Source: Rhizobium sp. 9140 (GTDB lineage Bacteria > Pseudomonadota > Alphaproteobacteria > Rhizobiales > Rhizobiaceae). Taken from it: a stretch of 64,000 nt of DNA. The notes beneath the pieces are model-generated. The model had not been told where the DNA came from and searched no databases. It worked only from the letters and a program-made list of their open reading frames with translations. The DNA lies in assembly GCF_900067135.1 (NCBI RefSeq), contig NZ_FJUR01000006.1, forward strand, positions 62,001 to 126,000, given 5' to 3'. Shown one piece after another: positions 10,819 through 20,431 of this stretch (position 1 is its first letter; each line of letters begins with the position of its first letter). A program made the position numbers and the translations under genes.

Positions 10819-12582
10819 ATGGCAGGCTATATCCCTCCCGTCGACGACATCTCCTTCCTGCTCGGCGAGGTCTTCGACTTCGACGCGCAGATGGCCACCC
10901 TTCCCGGCTTTGAAGAGGTCAATACGGAACTCGCAACGAGCGTCATGGAGGAAGGCGGCAAGTTCTGCGCCGAGATCCTCGAACCGCTCAACCGTCCCGG
11001 TGACGAGGAAGGCTGCAAGCTGGAAAACGGGCTGGTGACGACGCCGAAGGGCGTGTCCGACGCCTACAGGGCTTTCGTCGAGGCCGGTTGGGGCGGTTTG
11101 TCAGGCGATCCGGAATTCGGCGGACAGGGCCTGCCGCGCGCGCTGCAGATCCTGCTGGACGAAATGCTATCTTCCGCCAATCTCTCCTTCGGCCTGTTTC
11201 CGGGTCTGACCCGCGGTGCCGTCGAGGCAATCGCCCACCATGCAAGCGACGAGCTGAAGCAGACATATCTGCCGAAGATGATCTCGGGCGAATGGACGGG
11301 CGCGATGGCGCTCACCGAATCCTCCGCCGGCACCGACCTCGGCCTGCTCACCACTCGCGCAGAGCCGGTGGGCGACGGTTCCTATTCCATCAAGGGCACG
11401 AAGATCTTCATCTCCTCTGGCGATCATGATTTCGGCGGCAACATCGTGCATCTGGTGCTGGCCCGCCTGCCCGACGCGCCGAAGGGCGTGAAGGGCATCA
11501 GTCTTTTCCTGTCGCCCAAGTTCCTCGTCAAGGAAGACGGTTCGCTCGGAGACCGCAACCGCATGTCGGTCGGCTCGCTGGAGCACAAGATGGGCATTCA
11601 CGCCCAGCCGACCTGCGTGATGAACTATGACGGCGCCATCGGCTGGCTGGTCGGCGAACCCGGCCGCGGCCTCAACGCCATGTTCACGATGATGAATGCC
11701 GAGCGCCTGTTCGTCGGCATTCAGGGACTGGGCATCGGCGAGGCCGCCAACCAGAAGGCCGTGACTTACGCCCGCGAGCGCCTGCAGGGCCGTTCCGCCG
11801 ACGGTGCGCGTGGCCCCGTATCGATCATCGAACATGCCGACGTGCGCAAGATGCTGCTGACAGGTCGGTCGCTGACCGAGGCCGGTCGCGCACTCGCCAT
11901 CTGGACTGCGTTGCAGATGGATATCGCCACCCGTCATCCCGATCAGGACACCCGCCGCAAGGCCGATGGCTTCGTCGCGCTGCTGACGCCGGTGGTGAAG
12001 GCCGCCTTCACCGATTTCGGCTTCGAGATCGCCGTCCAGTCGCAGCAGGTGTTCGGCGGCCACGGCTATATCCGCGAATGGGGCATGGAGCAGTATGTGC
12101 GCGATGCCCGCATCGCCCAGATCTACGAGGGCACCAACGGCGTGCAGGCCATGGACCTCGTCGGCCGCAAGCTGCCGATGGAAAACGGCGACGTGGCGCG
12201 CGGCTTCTTCGCGCTGGTGCGCGATGACCTTTCGACCACGAAGGGTCCGGCCGAACTGGAAACGGTTAAGGCCTCGGTCATCGAGGCTCTTGCCCGGCTG
12301 GAGAAACTGACGGAAGAATTGCTGGCCAAGGGTGCCGATCCGGTGGAGGCCGGAGCAAGCGCCACCGACTACCTGCGCTTCTTCGCGCTGGTGAGCTTCG
12401 GCTGGCTCTGGGTGCGCATGGCCGAAAAAGCCTCGGCCGATGCGACGACGCCGCTGAAGCAGCGCAAGCTCGCGCTTGCCCGCTTCTTTGCGGCCCGCCT
12501 CCTGCCGCAAACCGTCAGCCTCGACGCGGCCATCCGCGCCGGCGCTGCCGATATCATGGCGCTCGACGCCGACCTGTTCTGA
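10819..12582 (+). CDS. Acyl-CoA dehydrogenase, long form with C-terminal extension
   Basis: This FAD enzyme introduces the 2,3-double bond in acyl-CoA and hands electrons to ETF. At 587 residues it belongs to the long subgroup with an extra carboxy-terminal domain rather than the ~380-residue type. The substrate-binding segment MALTESSAGTDLG and the catalytic-glutamate region QIYEGTNGVQAMDLVGRKL are visible. Its start has AAGAGGCAAGGA upstream, and it lies 23 bases after the bifunctional gene. A strong palindrome follows the stop, so transcription may weaken here before the ligase gene. Confidence 0.94.
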   Translation: MAGYIPPVDDISFLLGEVFDFDAQMATLPGFEEVNTELATSVMEEGGKFCAEILEPLNRPGDEEGCKLENGLVTTPKGVSDAYRAFVEAGWGGLSGDPEFGGQGLPRALQILLDEMLSSANLSFGLFPGLTRGAVEAIAHHASDELKQTYLPKMISGEWTGAMALTESSAGTDLGLLTTRAEPVGDGSYSIKGTKIFISSGDHDFGGNIVHLVLARLPDAPKGVKGISLFLSPKFLVKEDGSLGDRNRMSVGSLEHKMGIHAQPTCVMNYDGAIGWLVGEPGRGLNAMFTMMNAERLFVGIQGLGIGEAANQKAVTYARERLQGRSADGARGPVSIIEHADVRKMLLTGRSLTEAGRALAIWTALQMDIATRHPDQDTRRKADGFVALLTPVVKAAFTDFGFEIAVQSQQVFGGHGYIREWGMEQYVRDARIAQIYEGTNGVQAMDLVGRKLPMENGDVARGFFALVRDDLSTTKGPAELETVKASVIEALARLEKLTEELLAKGADPVEAGASATDYLRFFALVSFGWLWVRMAEKASADATTPLKQRKLALARFFAARLLPQTVSLDAAIRAGAADIMALDADLF

Positions 12583-12590
12583 TTGAAGTC

Positions 12591-12692
12591 AGAGCATTTC
12601 CGGCGAGAACGGAGTCGCCGGAAATGCTCTATCCCTTTGTTTTCATGTAATTCCGGACGCAAAGCCGTTTCACACTTTTGCTGGAATTACTC
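12591..12692. repeat. Perfect 16-base palindrome plus adjoining intergenic repeat (RIME-like)
   Basis: Arms at 12591-12606 and 12615-12630 (AGAGCATTTCCGGCGA and its exact complement) flank an 8-base loop. The next ~60 bases resemble 7288-7356. The hairpin could terminate or stabilise the transcript between the acyl-CoA dehydrogenase and ligase genes. No T tract follows directly, so an mRNA-stabilising or repeat-element role is as likely as termination. Confidence 0.7.
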
Positions 12693-12712
12693 TTGCCCGG
12701 GAGGAGAAGACC

Positions 12713-14362
12713 ATGCTTGGCATGATGATGAATGCACCGCTGCTCGTGTCGTCGATCCTGCGTCACGCAGCGACCTATCACGGCAGCACGGAAGTGGTTT
12801 CGAAGACCGTTGAAGGCCCCATCCATCGCTACACCTATGCGGATCTTTCGAAGCGCAGCCAGAAGCTCGCCAACGCCTTGCAGAAGCTCGGCCTTGAGCA
12901 TGGCGACCGGGTGGGCACGCTCGCCTGGAACGGCTACCGCCACATGGAGCTTTACTACGGCGTGTCAGGCTCGGGCTTCGTGTGCCACACGATCAACCCG
13001 CGCCTCTTCCGCGAGCAGATCGGCTACATCATCGAACATGCCGGCGACAGCGTGCTGTTCTCCGACCTCACCTTCCTGCCGATCCTCGAAGCGCTGGCCG
13101 ACCGGCTGGCACCGCTGAAGGCCGTGGTCATCCTGACCGACGAGGCGCATATGCCGAAGTCGGAGGTTCTGCCGAACCTCGTCTGCTACGAAACGCTGAT
13201 CGCGGACGAGTCGGACGAATTCGAATGGCCGGTATTCGACGAGAACACCGCGTCCGGCCTGTGCTACACCTCAGGCACCACCGGCGACCCGAAGGGCGTG
13301 CTCTACAGCCACCGGTCCAGCGTGCTGCATGCCATGGCGATCAGCTTCATGGATGTGCTCAGCCTTTCGGCCAATGACGCGGTGGTGCCTGTTGTGCCGA
13401 TGTTCCACGTCAATGCCTGGGGCCTGCCGTTCGCCGCGCCGATGGTCGGGGCGAAGCTCGTGATGCCCGGTCCCAACCTTGACGGCGCCAGCCTGCACTC
13501 GCTGTTCGAAAGCGAAGGCGTGACGGCAACCGCCGGCGTGCCGACGGTCTGGCTCGGCCTGCTCGACTGGATGGATGCCCATGGCCAGAAGTTCACGAGC
13601 CTGAAGCGTGTCGCCATCGGCGGCTCGGCCACGCCGCCGATCATGATCAGCCGCTTCCACAACATGGGCGTCACGGTTCGCCATGCCTGGGGCATGACGG
13701 AAACGAGCCCGATCGGACTTGCGGCGACGCTTCTTCCCAAGCACGAGAAGCTTTCGGCGGAAGAAAGGCTCATGCTCGAATCCAAGCAGGGCCGCCCGCT
13801 GTTCGGCATGGAATTCCGCATCGACGGCAGCGACGGAAAGCCGGTGGCCCGCGACGGCAAGGCCTTCGGCGCCATGCTGGTGCGCGGCCCCTGGGTCGCG
13901 GCCGGTTACTACAACACGGAAAAGAGCCCGGCGCATGCCGTCGAAGGCTGGTTCGACACGGGCGATGTCGTCACCATGGACGAGGACGGCTTCGTGCAGA
14001 TCGTCGACCGCACCAAGGACGTGGTGAAATCCGGCGGCGAATGGATCAGCTCGATCGAACTGGAAAACATCGCGCAGGCCCATCCGGCGATCAAGGAAGC
14101 GGCCGTGGTCGCCGCCCCAGACGCCCGCTGGGGCGAGCGTCCCGTTCTCGTCGTAGTGGTCAAGCCCGGCCAGACGTTCACGCGCCACGACATGCTCGAT
14201 GTCTATACCGGCAAGATCTCCAGGTGGAGCATTCCCGACGACGTCATCATCGTCGAGGAACTGCCGCACACGGCAACCGGCAAGCTGCTCAAGACCGCGA
14301 TCCGCCAGATCGTTCTCGACGAATACGAAAAGCGCTCGCCGGACGCGACGCTGGCTGGCTGA
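12713..14362 (+). CDS. Fatty acyl-CoA ligase, AlkK-like (medium/long chain)
   Basis: The enzyme activates free fatty acids to acyl-CoA using ATP. The AMP-binding motif [16 protein letters not shown] and the later GMTETSP and [10 protein letters not shown] motifs are intact in 549 residues. The amino terminus [20 protein letters not shown] resembles AlkK-type ligases, which prefer medium-chain acids; the chain-length preference is inferred. The start has GGGAGGAGAAG upstream. It provides the entry step for the beta-oxidation enzymes encoded before it. Confidence 0.92.
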   Translation: MLGMMMNAPLLVSSILRHAATYHGSTEVVSKTVEGPIHRYTYADLSKRSQKLANALQKLGLEHGDRVGTLAWNGYRHMELYYGVSGSGFVCHTINPRLFREQIGYIIEHAGDSVLFSDLTFLPILEALADRLAPLKAVVILTDEAHMPKSEVLPNLVCYETLIADESDEFEWPVFDENTASGLCYTSGTTGDPKGVLYSHRSSVLHAMAISFMDVLSLSANDAVVPVVPMFHVNAWGLPFAAPMVGAKLVMPGPNLDGASLHSLFESEGVTATAGVPTVWLGLLDWMDAHGQKFTSLKRVAIGGSATPPIMISRFHNMGVTVRHAWGMTETSPIGLAATLLPKHEKLSAEERLMLESKQGRPLFGMEFRIDGSDGKPVARDGKAFGAMLVRGPWVAAGYYNTEKSPAHAVEGWFDTGDVVTMDEDGFVQIVDRTKDVVKSGGEWISSIELENIAQAHPAIKEAAVVAAPDARWGERPVLVVVVKPGQTFTRHDMLDVYTGKISRWSIPDDVIIVEELPHTATGKLLKTAIRQIVLDEYEKRSPDATLAG

Positions 14363-14374
14363 GGGAGACGCGAC

Positions 14375-14836
14375 ATGACCGAAGATGCGCAGGCAGTGAA
14401 GCTCTATCTCGACGACCTCACAGTCGGGCAGCGCTTCACCAGCCCTTCCCATGTGATGGAACTCGATGAAATCCGGGAATTCGCAGGGCGCTACGATCCG
14501 CAGTTTTTCCACCTCGACGAGGAACTGGCGCGCGACAGCCTGTTCGGCAAGCTCGCCGCCAGCGGCTGGCACACGGCGGCGGCCACCATGCGGTTGCTCG
14601 TACAGAGCCTGCCGCTGGCCGGCGGGCTGATCGGCGCGGGCGGGGAAATCGCCTGGCCCCGCGCTACATGGCCGGGTGATCGCATCCATGTGGAAAGCGA
14701 GATCGTCACGATTGCGCCATCACGCTCGAAACCCGAACGCGGCCTCGTCACCTTCCGAAGCGAGACGATCAATCAGGACGGCGAGATCGTTCAGGTGTTC
14801 ACGCCGAAAATCATTGCTTGGTGGCGATCGTCGTGA
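14375..14836 (+). CDS. MaoC-like (R)-hydratase / dehydratase
   Basis: This is a 153-residue hot-dog-fold protein with the hydratase-2 pattern (FAGRYDPQFFHLDEE followed by GKLAASGWHTAA), in which the Asp and His are catalytic. Such enzymes hydrate enoyl-CoA to the (R)-3-hydroxy form or act on related acyl-CoAs. It begins 12 bases after the ligase stop, with GAGGGAGACGCG upstream, and closes the beta-oxidation block. The exact substrate cannot be told from sequence. Confidence 0.9.
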   Translation: MTEDAQAVKLYLDDLTVGQRFTSPSHVMELDEIREFAGRYDPQFFHLDEELARDSLFGKLAASGWHTAAATMRLLVQSLPLAGGLIGAGGEIAWPRATWPGDRIHVESEIVTIAPSRSKPERGLVTFRSETINQDGEIVQVFTPKIIAWWRSS

Positions 14837-15273
14837 AATCTTGGAGCTACGCGGCGAGACGCTATGGTACTGAGCGCTCATAGACACCAGATTTCCAGAC
14901 ACCCTCTTTCCCATTAATGGCAAAGGGGCCTCATCAGCAAATCAGATTTCAGCGAATTCACCTTGCAGCGGGCGCTGTCAGGCCTTCAACATGAAGCGCT
15001 TTTTTCGGTGGGGGCGGATCTTCTTCGGATCCATTCCAGTCGGCAATGCTATTTTCTTAGAATCATTCAGGCGTATTCGCGCCGGCGACCGCAATAGGCT
15101 CTATCGAAAACGATCAACTTGCTCAAAGCCGGGACGGAATAGTCATTGTATTTATCAATCTTTCAGCTCCGTAGCCATTCCGGCTCGGATTTCGTCTATT
15201 TGGCCGGCTGCGGTGGAAAAGTGCAAACCGTCTTCATTACTTTCTGTTACTTTCGCGAGCAGTAACATCAGCC
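14837..15273. other. Non-coding interval after the beta-oxidation block
   Basis: No supported gene. Base composition drops in GC compared with the block before it, and short frames on both strands lack start signals or recognisable motifs. Confidence 0.5.
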
Positions 15274-15471
15274 ATGCGAGATTCGAAAGGAATTGCCTTG
15301 GAAAATGAAAAAAGCCGCGATCGCTATTTTCTTTTTCGAGAACCGGATGGTTCCTGGTCGATTGTGGATAGACACATCGTTGGAAGCGAACGGGAACACC
15401 GCCTCATCGTCGGTCTTGACGAGCAGCAGGGAACCGAATTGGTAGAAAAGCTGAATTCTCTTCCTGCATAA
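15274..15471 (+). CDS. Small hypothetical protein (65 residues)
   Basis: A short acidic and charged protein (core DRYFLFREPDGSWSIVDRHI, then HRLIVGLDEQQGTELVEKLN) with an orderly composition that looks like a real small domain. The start is uncertain: ATG 15274 or the TTG near 15298. No membrane segment or known motif was seen. It stands alone on its strand. Confidence 0.45.
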   Translation: MRDSKGIALENEKSRDRYFLFREPDGSWSIVDRHIVGSEREHRLIVGLDEQQGTELVEKLNSLPA

Positions 15472-15726
15472 GCCCCCTCCAAGGATATGGCAATCTCGCA
15501 ACTGTGTGTATACTGGTGAGGGGATCGAGACAAAGATCGCGGATAGTCCGGGGATAATAGAACTTCCGGCAGGGCACTGTATTCGGAACCTGAACGAAGG
15601 AGCCGATTTTGATCCTTACTAAAATCTGCGGTCTGATTGAAGGACTTGATAAGGTTCGGGCGAACAGAGGCAATTGGGGCAGGTAAAGCGCTGGTAAATG
15701 GAAAATTCGAAGGGAAACAGAAGGCA

Positions 15727-16065
15727 TCAACCATACCGTCGATGACGCAGACACATTGACGGTCGCCGCCTGGGTGCCGGCGCGTTGCGTTTGTCAAGGC
15801 CAGAGGGTTGAGCGCTGGCTTTTCGCGCCACCGGTACAGCCGCCATGTCGTCTGTTGTAAATGAAATTTCATGGATACTGGAGGCTGGTCTTGTTACCGT
15901 CCCGCTTGCTCTTTCTGTGTCGTAGCTCACCCAGCGGAAAAACAGGTAGATTGGGGCAAAGACAGCCACAAGCGTAAGAATAGACTCGAATATTTGCATG
16001 ACGACTCGACATAACCGAACAAACTCTCGAAGCGGTGAATTACATGCATCGGAAGCGTTCGTCAT
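15727..16065 (-). CDS. Possible small membrane protein
   Basis: The 112-codon frame contains one clear hydrophobic segment (IFESILTLVAVFAPIYLFF, about residues 25-43) flanked by charged residues, as in single-pass membrane proteins. The start might be the internal ATG before QIFESIL. The carboxy half is rich in Pro and Arg and unremarkable. No family is recognised, and the frame may be fortuitous. Confidence 0.3.
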   Translation of the reverse strand: MTNASDACNSPLREFVRLCRVVMQIFESILTLVAVFAPIYLFFRWVSYDTERASGTVTRPASSIHEISFTTDDMAAVPVARKASAQPSGLDKRNAPAPRRRPSMCLRHRRYG

Positions 16066-16409
16066 CCTATTGGTGACATTTTGTTAACCAGAGCGCGAAG
16101 TATCGCCACGTCAGAATGCAAGATATCGATGCAGATCGGCTGTTCGGCCATAAGTGCGAACATCGGCGCCTTATAGCAAGGCGAACAATGATCACGTCCG
16201 ACAGGATGCGCCGAACAGCCGCGTGTTTTGTCAATCTGTGAAGCACATAAGACGTCCCATAACCCGCGAACAGCCCTTATGTTCGAGGTTGTTGGATACG
16301 CGGACGCAATACCTGCCGCGCAGGCTCATGTTAGCCTGTGCGATGGTTAATATTTTGCTATCGGACGCCGGTTGCGAGCGTGAGCAACGGGTTCCTCTCA
16401 CCACGATGC
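16066..16409. other. Interval without recognised gene
   Basis: Short frames on both strands (for example 16231-16482) lack recognisable domains. This is probably the natural downstream region of the truncated phosphoketolase gene. Confidence 0.4.
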
Positions 16410-16834
16410 CTAAGGAGTACGGTCGGCTCCCGGCTGCTCGTTCGGCTGTGTTGGGGATGGCAGATGATCCGACCAAACCCAATCCCTGATTTCCGGTAGG
16501 TCGTCGAAATGCTGGCGGATATAGGTCTCATGCTCGCGAAGCATTCCGGTGCAATGTGCGGCGAGATCGGCATTGTTTTCTAGCATGCCCGGGACATAGC
16601 GCATAACGTCGAGGCAGAGATGCAGCCGACTGATCTTGTTGAGCACTACCATGTCGAAGGGCGTCGTCGTCGTGCCTTCTTCCTGATAGCCGCGCACATG
16701 GAAGCGATCATGCGCCTGCCGCCCATGCAACAGATCGTGGATGACACCGGGATAGCCGTGGAAGGCAAAGATGACCGGCGCGGTGGTTGTAAAGATCTCG
16801 GTGAACTCGGTATCGCTCATGCCATGCGGATGGC
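16410..16834 (-). pseudogene. Phosphoketolase (Xfp), C-terminal ~140 residues only
   Basis: The fragment reads HPHGMSDTEF, PVIFAFHGYPGVIHDL, HVRGYQEEGTTTTPFDMVVL and RDWVW, matching the end of xylulose-5-phosphate/fructose-6-phosphate phosphoketolase, an enzyme of about 800 residues. Everything before HPHG is missing because the TniABQ transposon begins at 16835. The partner half is not on the other side of the transposon, so a deletion or recombination occurred. The stop is intact. Confidence 0.88.
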
Positions 16835-16966
16835 TGTCGCTTTGCACTTAACCCCAAGAATCCGTCGCAGCAATTTCAGAAGGATAGCCCGGCACTTAAT
16901 TTGAGAATAGGCACTTAACTTGAGAATTTCGCATAAATCTGATCAGTCAATGTGAGAATCAGACTA
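16835..16966. repeat. Left-end transposase-binding repeats of the TniABQ element
   Basis: Three copies of GCACTTAA-N2/3-[GA]AGAAT (near 16844, 16896 and 16914) and a weaker fourth (CAATGTGAGAAT near 16948) lie within about 130 bases of the terminus. Repeated 19-22 base sites near the ends are the hallmark of Tn7/Tn5053-type elements, where TnsB/TniA binds. Confidence 0.72.
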
Positions 16967-16991
16967 CCGAGGAAATCGATGGTATCTTGCT

Positions 16992-18608
16992 GTGAGTGAC
17001 GCCTTCCCTGACGAAGTTGACGAAGCGCTTTGGGATGAAGCGTGCCGGCGCGCAGACGCAATTCGAGACTTTTTGAAAAGCCGCACTGGCAGGATGTCGG
17101 TGGCGGATGTGGCGCTGCTTGCGACCGAGCTCGAAATCAGTCAAGCGACTGCATACCGCCTCATCAAGCTATTCCGGGCCGGCGGGACCGTGATGAGCCT
17201 GGTGGAGCGCAAGCCCGGCCGACCAGGAGGCCATCGGGTACTAGATGACAGGCGGGAGGAGATCATTCGGACGACGATCAGCCGGTACTACCTTACCCGC
17301 AATCGTGCGTCATTTACACAGCTGGTCCGGGATGTGCAGACGAACTGCATCTCCGCTGGACTTCGGCCGCCCCATCGCCGAACAATCAAAGCTCGACTCG
17401 AAGACATCGATCTACAGAAGCGGGCCAAACGGCGCGGCGAAACCAAAATCGTCAAGAACACTCGTGCTGTTCCCGGGGTGTTAGCCGCCTCCCGGCCATT
17501 GCAGATCGTGCAGGTCGATCATACGAAAGCGGATATCTTTGTCGTTGACGAGGAAACGCGGCAGCCGATCGGCCGGCCTTGGCTGACGCTGGCGATGGAT
17601 GTCTGCAGCCGGATGGTGACGGGCTTCTACCTCACGATGGATGCCCCTTCCCGCCTTTCGACCAGTCTTTGCCTTCTGCATTCCGTTTTTGACAAGTCAG
17701 CTTGGCTGCGTGAACGGGAGATCAGCGAGGCTTGGCCCGTCGCAGGTTTGCCAGATACCTTACACGTCGACAACGGCGCCGATTTTAGGAGCCAGTCTTT
17801 CAAGCGGGGATGCCAGGATGCCGGCATCGCGATCGACTGGCGGCCGCCAGGGGAGCCACGCTTCGGTGGACACATCGAGCGTCTGATTGGGACACAGATG
17901 GGAAAACTCCACCTGCTGCCTGGCACGACGTTCAGCAATGCCCAGGAGCTTGGCGAATACGACTCTAAGCGACATGCGGCACTCACTTTGCGCGAGCTCG
18001 AGCGGTACATCGCGCTGGACATTGTCGGCTCCTATCACCATTCGATACACGCCAGCTTGGGCCGGCCGCCGATTGCAGTATGGCGGGAGCACGAGGACGT
18101 GATACCGCTTCGACTTCCCCAGGGCCGGATGCGTTTCTGGCTGACGTTCCTGCCTGAGCAGGAACGCACGCTGCGGCCAACCGGGATTCACCTGTTCGGG
18201 CTGCGTTATTGGTCAGCTGCCCTCACCGCCGATGTTGGGCGCTCTAACCGGCGTCTCCTTGTAAAGTACGACCCACGGGATATGGCTCGCGTCTTCGTCC
18301 GGCGCCCGTCCGGCAACTTCGTGGAAGCCCGCTATGCCGACGTTACCTTGCCCTCGGTGACACTACACGAGGCACTGGCGGCGCGCCGCGCGCTGCTGAC
18401 AAAGGGGCGACGGGAACTAGACACCCGCACCATAGTCGGCACGGCAGTTGAGCAGCGCAAGCTGGTCGAGGCAGCAGTCAAAAAGACGGCTTTCGCCCGA
18501 CGCGGTCCCGCAAGCCGCCACAAAACGAGAGTGGAAGACGGCGGATGGGGGTCGCTTCGCGGGATAGACTCCAGCAAACCTGTGGCCTTCGACGAGGACA
18601 CGGAGTGA
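16992..18608 (+). CDS. tniA: TniA, DDE transposase of Tn5053/Tn7-like element
   Basis: A 538-residue transposase of the retroviral-integrase superfamily that cuts and joins the transposon ends. The amino-terminal helix-turn-helix (EISQATAYRLIKLFR) is followed by an integrase core with catalytic acidic residues in VDHTKAD, LHVDNGADF and HIERLIG, then a Mu-type carboxy domain. The GTG start at 16992 gives MSDAFPDEVDEAL; no better ATG exists. It is followed 6 bases later by tniB, forming an operon. Confidence 0.93.
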   Translation: MSDAFPDEVDEALWDEACRRADAIRDFLKSRTGRMSVADVALLATELEISQATAYRLIKLFRAGGTVMSLVERKPGRPGGHRVLDDRREEIIRTTISRYYLTRNRASFTQLVRDVQTNCISAGLRPPHRRTIKARLEDIDLQKRAKRRGETKIVKNTRAVPGVLAASRPLQIVQVDHTKADIFVVDEETRQPIGRPWLTLAMDVCSRMVTGFYLTMDAPSRLSTSLCLLHSVFDKSAWLREREISEAWPVAGLPDTLHVDNGADFRSQSFKRGCQDAGIAIDWRPPGEPRFGGHIERLIGTQMGKLHLLPGTTFSNAQELGEYDSKRHAALTLRELERYIALDIVGSYHHSIHASLGRPPIAVWREHEDVIPLRLPQGRMRFWLTFLPEQERTLRPTGIHLFGLRYWSAALTADVGRSNRRLLVKYDPRDMARVFVRRPSGNFVEARYADVTLPSVTLHEALAARRALLTKGRRELDTRTIVGTAVEQRKLVEAAVKKTAFARRGPASRHKTRVEDGGWGSLRGIDSSKPVAFDEDTE

Positions 18609-18614
18609 ACTGGC

Positions 18615-19496
18615 ATGAACACGGAAATCTCCCACCTAACCTCAAACGCCGCGGCTTTGCTTGCGGAGACGGATGCGCAACGCATCAGGGCGATCAGATC
18701 ACGCCGCTGGCTGGTTTATCCGCGCGCCAAGCAGGTGCTTGAGCGGCTCAACCAACTGCTCGATCATCCACGCGGCACACGCATGCCTTCGCTCGCCATC
18801 TACGGCGACAGCGGAATGGGCAAGACGATGATCATGAAGCGTTTCCGTGATCAGCATCCACCGAGCTTCAGTTCTCTTACCGGCAAGTTGAAGACACCGG
18901 TTCTGGCCATGGAGATGACCAGCCGACCCGGCGAACGACGGTTCTACGCGGAACTACTAACCCTTCTCGGCGCACCGCAAAGGCCACGCGCCGATATCGC
19001 CCAGATGGAGCAGGCGGCGATGCGCATCATGGAGGCGATCGGCGTTCAGGTGTTAGTGATTGACGAGGTGCACAATATCCTCGCCGGAACCTATCGCGAG
19101 CAACGCATCGTCCTCAACACCTTGCGCTTCCTCAGCAACCGACTTCAGATCTCCCTCGTCTGCTTTGGCGTCAATGATGCCCGCGAAGCGATCGGTGGCG
19201 ATGTGCAACTGGCCCGCCGCTTTGAACAGTTCACCCTAAGCCGCTGGGCTGCAAACGAGCAGTTCGAGATCCTGATCTCTTTGATCCTGCGCAACACGCC
19301 CCTACGCCAGCCGTCGGTGTTGACCGCAAAATCGCTACGGCGGATGTTGCAGATATCCGAGGGCATCACCGCAAACCTCTTCCATATGTTAAACACACTC
19401 GCAATCGAGGCCATCGAAAGCGGCCAAGAGAGAATTACGGACGCAGCTGTCGAGAGATGGGAGCCGGAGTTTGATGCGGAAGCCGCCTTCGCATGA
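18615..19496 (+). CDS. tniB: TniB, AAA+ ATPase of transposition
   Basis: A 293-residue TnsC/TniB-family ATPase that links target selection to the transposase. Walker A is GDSGMGKTMIMKRF and Walker B is VLVIDEVHNILAG; the sensor region follows (LVCFGVNDAREAIGG). It starts 6 bases after tniA. The stop is TGA, and tniQ continues in the same reading frame 18 bases on. Confidence 0.93.
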   Translation: MNTEISHLTSNAAALLAETDAQRIRAIRSRRWLVYPRAKQVLERLNQLLDHPRGTRMPSLAIYGDSGMGKTMIMKRFRDQHPPSFSSLTGKLKTPVLAMEMTSRPGERRFYAELLTLLGAPQRPRADIAQMEQAAMRIMEAIGVQVLVIDEVHNILAGTYREQRIVLNTLRFLSNRLQISLVCFGVNDAREAIGGDVQLARRFEQFTLSRWAANEQFEILISLILRNTPLRQPSVLTAKSLRRMLQISEGITANLFHMLNTLAIEAIESGQERITDAAVERWEPEFDAEAAFA

Positions 19497-19514
19497 CCTT
19501 CAAGCCCCCAGCAG

Positions 19515-20348
19515 TTGCCGGTAACACTGGCTCCCTGCACCGATGAGCTGCTGTCGTCGTGGGTTGCTCGGCATGCCGATTTCTATGGTGTCCCTCCCCT
19601 GGCTATGCTTCGGCATTGCCTCCCAGAGATGCCATCGCTGCGCGCCGCCGATCTTAATCTCAACGACAATCAGGTCCTCCGCCTGGCACGCATGCTCTGC
19701 GCAGATCCGGAAACGACGCGCCAAACCACCTTCACGAATGTGGCAGAGCCGTCTCGGTGCCTGATTGCGAAGGAGCCAATGCAGTCTTGTACAACGTGTT
19801 ATCTTGCAAGGACGGAACCGAGAGTCGTTATTCGAAATCAGCTTCTCGGCTGGCGTATCACCTGTACTCTTTGCGGCGGCCTGCTCCAGTACCCAACGGG
19901 GCGTGACTGCCCCTCAACCTTCGGTCACTATCACGCAACGGCTCTCATTGGAGAACGGCTGCTCCACGATGAGGCCTCACAAAGAGACCGAACTTGGGCA
20001 TCTCCGGTCAGGATCGCCCGACTTCTGCTGATGCGACGGGTGAAGAAGCCCCGCGTTGGAGATTACGAGCCATGGCGTTACCGGGTACTGGGCGCACTCA
20101 TTCCTGATCTCGACGATGTCGTTGATCGGCGGAGTCTGCCAACGTCGTCAAGTCCAATCCTGCCTCTGCACCTCCGGCCGGCTCTGCTGGCCGGGATAGC
20201 TATCGTTGAGCGTTCAGGGCCAGAGATGCTTCAAATGCTTCACGGCCAAATGAGAGGTGAGAACAAGGCGCGCTTCAGCAGTGCCATCGAAGAGATCATA
20301 AACAGTTCCTGCCGATCAACCGCGTCATCTCAATTGCAGTTAATCTGA
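19515..20348 (+). CDS. tniQ: TniQ, target-selection protein
   Basis: A 277-residue TniQ/TnsD-family protein, which directs the transposase complex to a target. The start region (PCTDELLSSWVARHADFYG) is the usual TniQ opening, and a zinc-finger pattern is visible (CTTC near residue 90, CTLCGG near residue 114). The start is probably the TTG at 19515; no ATG is near, and the frame upstream closes at the tniB stop. The target it recognises is unknown. The coding region ends in the right-end repeat zone. Confidence 0.9.
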   Translation: MPVTLAPCTDELLSSWVARHADFYGVPPLAMLRHCLPEMPSLRAADLNLNDNQVLRLARMLCADPETTRQTTFTNVAEPSRCLIAKEPMQSCTTCYLARTEPRVVIRNQLLGWRITCTLCGGLLQYPTGRDCPSTFGHYHATALIGERLLHDEASQRDRTWASPVRIARLLLMRRVKKPRVGDYEPWRYRVLGALIPDLDDVVDRRSLPTSSSPILPLHLRPALLAGIAIVERSGPEMLQMLHGQMRGENKARFSSAIEEIINSSCRSTASSQLQLI

Positions 20349-20431
20349 GAATCTTCTCAGGGCAGATTCTCAAGTTAACTGCCAAAACGGGTTAATGCGA
20401 CTGCATTCTCACGGTTAAGTGCCATCCGACA
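20334..20431. repeat. Right-end repeats of the TniABQ element
   Basis: Read from the right terminus inward, the end shows TGTCGGATGGCACTTAACC, then GCAGTTAACTTGAGAATCT, then an oppositely oriented copy near 20335-20352. These match the left-end repeat consensus. The end also matches the start of the miniature element at 56232. Confidence 0.72.

Larger units (their letters stand above)
16835..20431 (+). mobile_element. Complete TniABQ (Tn5053/Tn7-like) transposon without cargo or resolvase
   Basis: The element starts TGTCGCTTTGCACTTAA and ends with the inverted form TTAAGTGCCATCCGACA. Inside are only tniA, tniB and tniQ, all forward. Subterminal repeats of the form GCA[C/G]TTAA-N3-GAGAAT occur at both ends, as expected for transposase-binding sites. 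The flanking 5-base sequences (ATGGC left, GATCA right) do not match. The flanks are a phosphoketolase gene on the left and an ISNCY transposase gene on the right, so the present setting is not the original insertion site. Confidence 0.9.

Noticed and set aside
16835..20431. CRISPR-associated transposon (CAST) based on TniABQ genes
   Set aside because: No cas gene, no repeat-spacer array and no guide-like RNA was seen inside or next to the element; the genes fit a plain Tn5053/Tn7-like transposon.
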